A stretch of DNA of 64,000 nucleotides from positions 2,069,139 to 2,133,138 of the forward strand of contig NC_014541.1 of assembly GCF_000148645.1 (NCBI RefSeq). Reading direction: 5' to 3'. Source of the stretch: Ferrimonas balearica DSM 9799 (GTDB lineage Bacteria > Pseudomonadota > Gammaproteobacteria > Enterobacterales > Shewanellaceae). This document shows positions 62,217-64,000 of the stretch, one piece after another. Numbering within the stretch: position 1 is the stretch's first letter; every line of letters begins with the position of its first letter. The translations under genes and the position numbers were made by a program. Under the pieces are notes generated by a model. It saw only the letters and a list, made by a program, of their open reading frames with translations, made no database searches and was not told the origin of the DNA.

Positions 62217-62250
62217 AAAACACTAAAATGATGGAACAGGGTCATGATTG

Positions 62251-62264
62251 TACCACATGTGACA
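62251..62264 (-). promoter_or_regulatory. CACATGTGACA motif, copy 1
   Basis: TACCACATGTGACA, the exact reverse complement of copy 3, located 34 bases upstream of the MatP-like start. Candidate operator of that gene. Confidence 0.55.
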
Positions 62265-62363
62265 GCGGTGGAATTGCTCAGACTCGCCGGTCATCCTACT
62301 GATTTTTGCGCGAAATTAACCCTCTCTCCTGAGGTAGATACTGGGCGATTTTCACGCTATCAC

Positions 62364-62377
62364 TGTCACATGATTCA
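62364..62377 (+). promoter_or_regulatory. TGTCACATG motif, copy 2 (half-conserved)
   Basis: TGTCACATGATTCA shares the first nine bases with the other copies. It lies mid-way in the divergent gap. Confidence 0.4.
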
Positions 62378-62421
62378 TTGTCATTTTCTGTCGTTTTTGA
62401 GGGCAGGGCATCGGTCAAGTG

Positions 62422-62449
62422 GTGACAATTTGCGTTGTCACATGTGGTA
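62422..62449 (+). promoter_or_regulatory. TGTCACATGTG motif, copy 3, within a larger dyad
   Basis: TGTCACATGTGGTA at 62436-62449 is preceded by GTGACAA, giving GTGACAA-TTTGCG-TTGTCAC, 7-bp arms around 6 bases. It ends three bases before the ribosome site of the 66-residue ORF, so binding would affect that gene. The GTGAC/GTCAC half-sites recall, but do not match, matS. Confidence 0.5.
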
Positions 62450-62462
62450 ACCGGAGGCGAAA

Positions 62463-62663
62463 GTGTCAGTAATGGGACTGCGATTTAATCTGTTAGCGCA
62501 GCGCGCGGCTGATAAGGGCTACGGCATCAAAGTGAATCAGCATCACCCGGAGCGGTATGATTTGTATGCGCTCAGTGATCACAGCCACGACCACAGCGTT
62601 TACGACATCAGTTACGAAGCGCTGCTCGAAGAACTCCAGGAGATTGAAGAGGAGGACAGTTAG
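62463..62663 (+). CDS. small protein of unknown function
   Basis: A 66-residue protein that I do not recognise. The N-terminus is basic and hydrophobic (MGLRFNLLAQRAADKGYG), the middle has a His/Asp-rich stretch (LSDHSHDHSVYD) that could bind metal, and the C-terminus is acidic (LLEELQEIEEEDS). The GTG at 62463 has GGAGG five bases upstream, an excellent ribosome site; ATG at 62472 is less well placed. It is transcribed away from the MatP-like gene across a gap with four copies of the TGTCACATG motif. Confidence 0.65.
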   Translation: MSVMGLRFNLLAQRAADKGYGIKVNQHHPERYDLYALSDHSHDHSVYDISYEALLEELQEIEEEDS

Positions 62664-62961
62664 TTGATAACGCTGTTTCAGCCCGAATGCCAGTTGGCAA
62701 GAAGAGCAGGGCGGCCGGACCAAAATTGTCGAGTCAGGAATAGTCTGCCAACTGTTGGCTAAAGGGCTCCGAGTCGATAGGCAAAGCCATCTCTGTCTGC
62801 GGCGCACGTCGTTACCGAAAAGTCGAGGCGCTCCCAACGTAAAGCGCGGCACCATGCGCTTTACGCTTTGAGCTGTTCGGGCCACTAAAAGGCTCAAATC
62901 TCATCGTTTCCTACGCGCCTGGATCAGCATCATGGCTCAGCCAACAGGCCGGATCCACCAC

Positions 62962-62975
62962 TGTCACATGTGATA
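62962..62975 (+). promoter_or_regulatory. TGTCACATGTG motif, copy 4
   Basis: TGTCACATGTGATA, whose core TCACATGTGA is a perfect 10-bp palindrome. It is 513 bases beyond copy 3, outside any obvious promoter. Confidence 0.45.
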
Positions 62976-63033
62976 GGTAAGTCTGCCTGGTGCGGTTCGG
63001 CTGTTAACTAAAGCGCCGGGTTAACAGACTTCG

Positions 63034-63059
63034 ATGCCGATAATCCTAATTATCGGCAT
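63034..63059. repeat. perfect 11-bp hairpin carrying the GCCGATAAT word
   Basis: ATGCCGATAAT and ATTATCGGCAT flank CCTA. No T-tail, so it is not an ordinary terminator. The same word GCCGATAATCC recurs at 63401-63411 and, inverted, at 63461-63471, with a near copy at 63572. Confidence 0.65.
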
Positions 63060-63725
63060 TACGCTGTCGATGGCCTGAGTTGTTTGATTCTACTGGACGC
63101 CAGAACCTTAACGAGGCGGTTCAAAACTGATTCTGCAAAGCAAGTGACGGTCACCAGCGTTGTTAATCCCATCAGGCTCGCAGCCAATAGCGATTCTTAA
63201 AACTGGCACTGCTGGAAACATCCAACCTTCGATTGGTCAGTGTGGATTGCCGACCTAGCCAGGTACAGTTTGGCGTAGCCGTTTTTCCTATAACTAGACT
63301 CGGCTACGCAGGACGGTCATCAGCGGACTCCGACACAGACCACGACACGTAACGGCAGGCATCCTTGAGTTCACACCTCGAGGAATATTTATTTGGCTCG
63401 GCCGATAATCCGGATTGAATGTCGGAGCGTCAGTCCAGGACTCAAAGCGCGTACGGCAATGGATTATCGGCACCGGTTGGGTTGATCGTTCGCATGCAAC
63501 CATCCAGAAATGAAGTCGGCTTGATGCGAATCGCCACAGCAACCGTTAGGATGGTTTTGGAACCAGAGGCTGCCGATAAACTAAGTGCTCAGTGATGATA
63601 GACGTAAAGTTGCAATCCGTTGTTATGCAGACCAACGCGAGAATCACGAAGCAACGCAGGAACCCTGAACGGTCAAATTCCGTACTAAGCCCCAAACCCT
63701 GACCCGGGATTCAATCTGATACTAC

Positions 63726-63753
63726 ACTGCGCACAATGTATATTATGTTAAAT
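63726..63753 (+). other. dif site (XerC/XerD chromosome dimer resolution site)
   Basis: Left arm ACTGCGCACAA, centre TGTATA, right arm TTATGTTAAAT. The centre and the XerD arm are identical to E. coli dif; the XerC arm differs at three of eleven positions. Here XerCD recombine sister chromosomes under control of FtsK, marking the replication terminus. It could alternatively be an arm of an element integrated by XerCD, but no second dif-like site was found in the window. Confidence 0.92.
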
Positions 63754-63819
63754 ACGCAGTGGATGAACACAGGGCTCCCGCCTTTTTGGATTTCGCGTTC
63801 GCTCAGACACCCGTGCCGT

Positions 63820-63848
63820 CTGACCTGCTTTGGTCTAATCGTTAAAAT
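63820..63848 (+). promoter_or_regulatory. putative promoter right of dif
   Basis: -35 CTGACC and -10 TAAAAT separated by 17 bases, 67 bases past dif, pointing toward the window end. Confidence 0.4.
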
Positions 63849-63874
63849 GCGCGCCAGCTTTTACCGAGGCTCGC

Positions 63875-63985
63875 TTGTCCGGAAAAATAGCCATTGTTTG
63901 GCTCAGCAGCTTTGTCCTACTCGGTATCCCGGCCACTGCTATCGGCTTTTCAGAAAATGGGATTGTGACATGGTTGCCACCCTGA
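63875..63985 (+). CDS. possible 36-residue membrane peptide
   Basis: A TTG-started frame with CGAGG upstream encodes SGKIAIVWLSSFVLLGIPA then TAIGFSENG and stops at TGA 63983-63985. The hydrophobic stretch of about 18 residues looks like a signal or membrane segment. It follows a plausible promoter. An ATG overlaps the stop (TGATG), so a downstream gene may begin at 63985, but the window ends. Low certainty. Confidence 0.25.
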   Translation: MSGKIAIVWLSSFVLLGIPATAIGFSENGIVTWLPP

Positions 63986-64000
63986 TGGTGGCTGGTTGGT

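Larger units (their letters stand above)
62664..63725. other. gene-free, dyad-rich stretch before dif
   Basis: No convincing coding frame on either strand in about 1,060 bases, and lower GC than the core. It contains several long inverted repeats: 62747-62759 (6/6), 62838-62865 (10/10), 63001-63027 (8/8), 63034-63059 (11/11) and 63273-63309 (9/9). The word GCCGATAATCC occurs at 63036 and 63401 and inverted at 63461. TGTCACATGTGATA lies at 62962. GACGGTCAYCAGCG lies at 63146 and 63312. It could hold structured RNA, protein-binding arrays or remnants of exchanged DNA. Confidence 0.6.

Noticed and set aside
62493-62897. 134-codon minus-strand frame
   Set aside because: Much of it is antisense to the 66-residue ORF, which has a far better ribosome site; it also runs through a hairpin.
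63001-63016. GTTAACTAAAG similar to a Tus/ter replication fork trap
   Set aside because: Only the TAACTAAAG part agrees; the GTTG part of the core does not, and Tus is largely confined to enterobacteria.
63144-63154. GTGACGGTCAC as a matS site
   Set aside because: The two half-sites are spaced by one base, not three.
63294-63542. 82-codon minus-strand frame in the dif-proximal stretch
   Set aside because: No ribosome site, odd composition, and it crosses two copies of the GCCGATAATCC word.

Overview
The window looks like a chromosomal segment of a marine gammaproteobacterium of the Shewanella/Ferrimonas type (order Alteromonadales). The evidence is gene order and content. Blocks familiar from Escherichia coli are present: metG/apbC; pabC-mltG-tmk-holB-tatD; rsmF with letB-letA and msrC-proQ-prc; pepN, pyrD-zapC, rlmKL-uup, rmf, and fabA-lonH. 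They are mixed with genes typical of Shewanella relatives, such as DUF2835 behind pepN, a ~1,600-residue NAD-glutamate dehydrogenase, DUF3466 and split LetA. Assignment to a genus is inference.

Layout. 1-4.1 kb: Nif3-like protein, CPA1 antiporter and an exported DUF4384 protein. 4.2-13.3 kb: metG divergent from apbC, then a tightly packed housekeeping run (udk, dcd, pabC, mltG, tmk, holB, pilZ, tatD) with many start/stop overlaps. 13.5-23.7 kb: rsmF, a SpmA-SpmB fusion, the lipid-transport genes letB and a split letA, then msrC, a very acidic small ORF, proQ and prc. 23.8-29.6 kb: two sodium-linked transporters, pepN and DUF2835. 29.9-36.9 kb: a four-gene envelope cluster (DUF1302 barrel, DUF1329, YCF48-like propeller, RND/MMPL pump), the best candidate here for an uncharacterised system. 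37.2-47.6 kb: NAD-GDH, pyrD, zapC behind a dense GATC cluster, a patatin-like lipoprotein, and a HlyD/DUF2955 efflux pair.

47.8-49.3 kb is the most unusual transcribed locus. Nine tandem initiator tRNA-fMet genes lie on the minus strand under one good promoter. They are interleaved with five ~83-nt elements that reuse only the tRNA 3' end and carry a small stem with covarying pairs. 49.4-59.2 kb returns to core genes (rlmKL, a glutaredoxin-like gene, uup, DUF3466, rmf, gpx, fabA with FadR/FabR-type operators, lonH).

59.3-64 kb is the replication-terminus end. An SOS-boxed tyrosine recombinase converges on a second recombinase. Next come a MatP-like ribbon-helix-helix protein, a small ORF, about 1.06 kb of gene-free DNA full of dyads and repeated words, and at 63726-63753 a near-perfect XerCD dif site. 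At least twelve GGGNAGGG (KOPS-like) octamers on the plus strand and none noticed on the minus strand point toward dif, and most genes are also co-oriented with replication running rightward to it.
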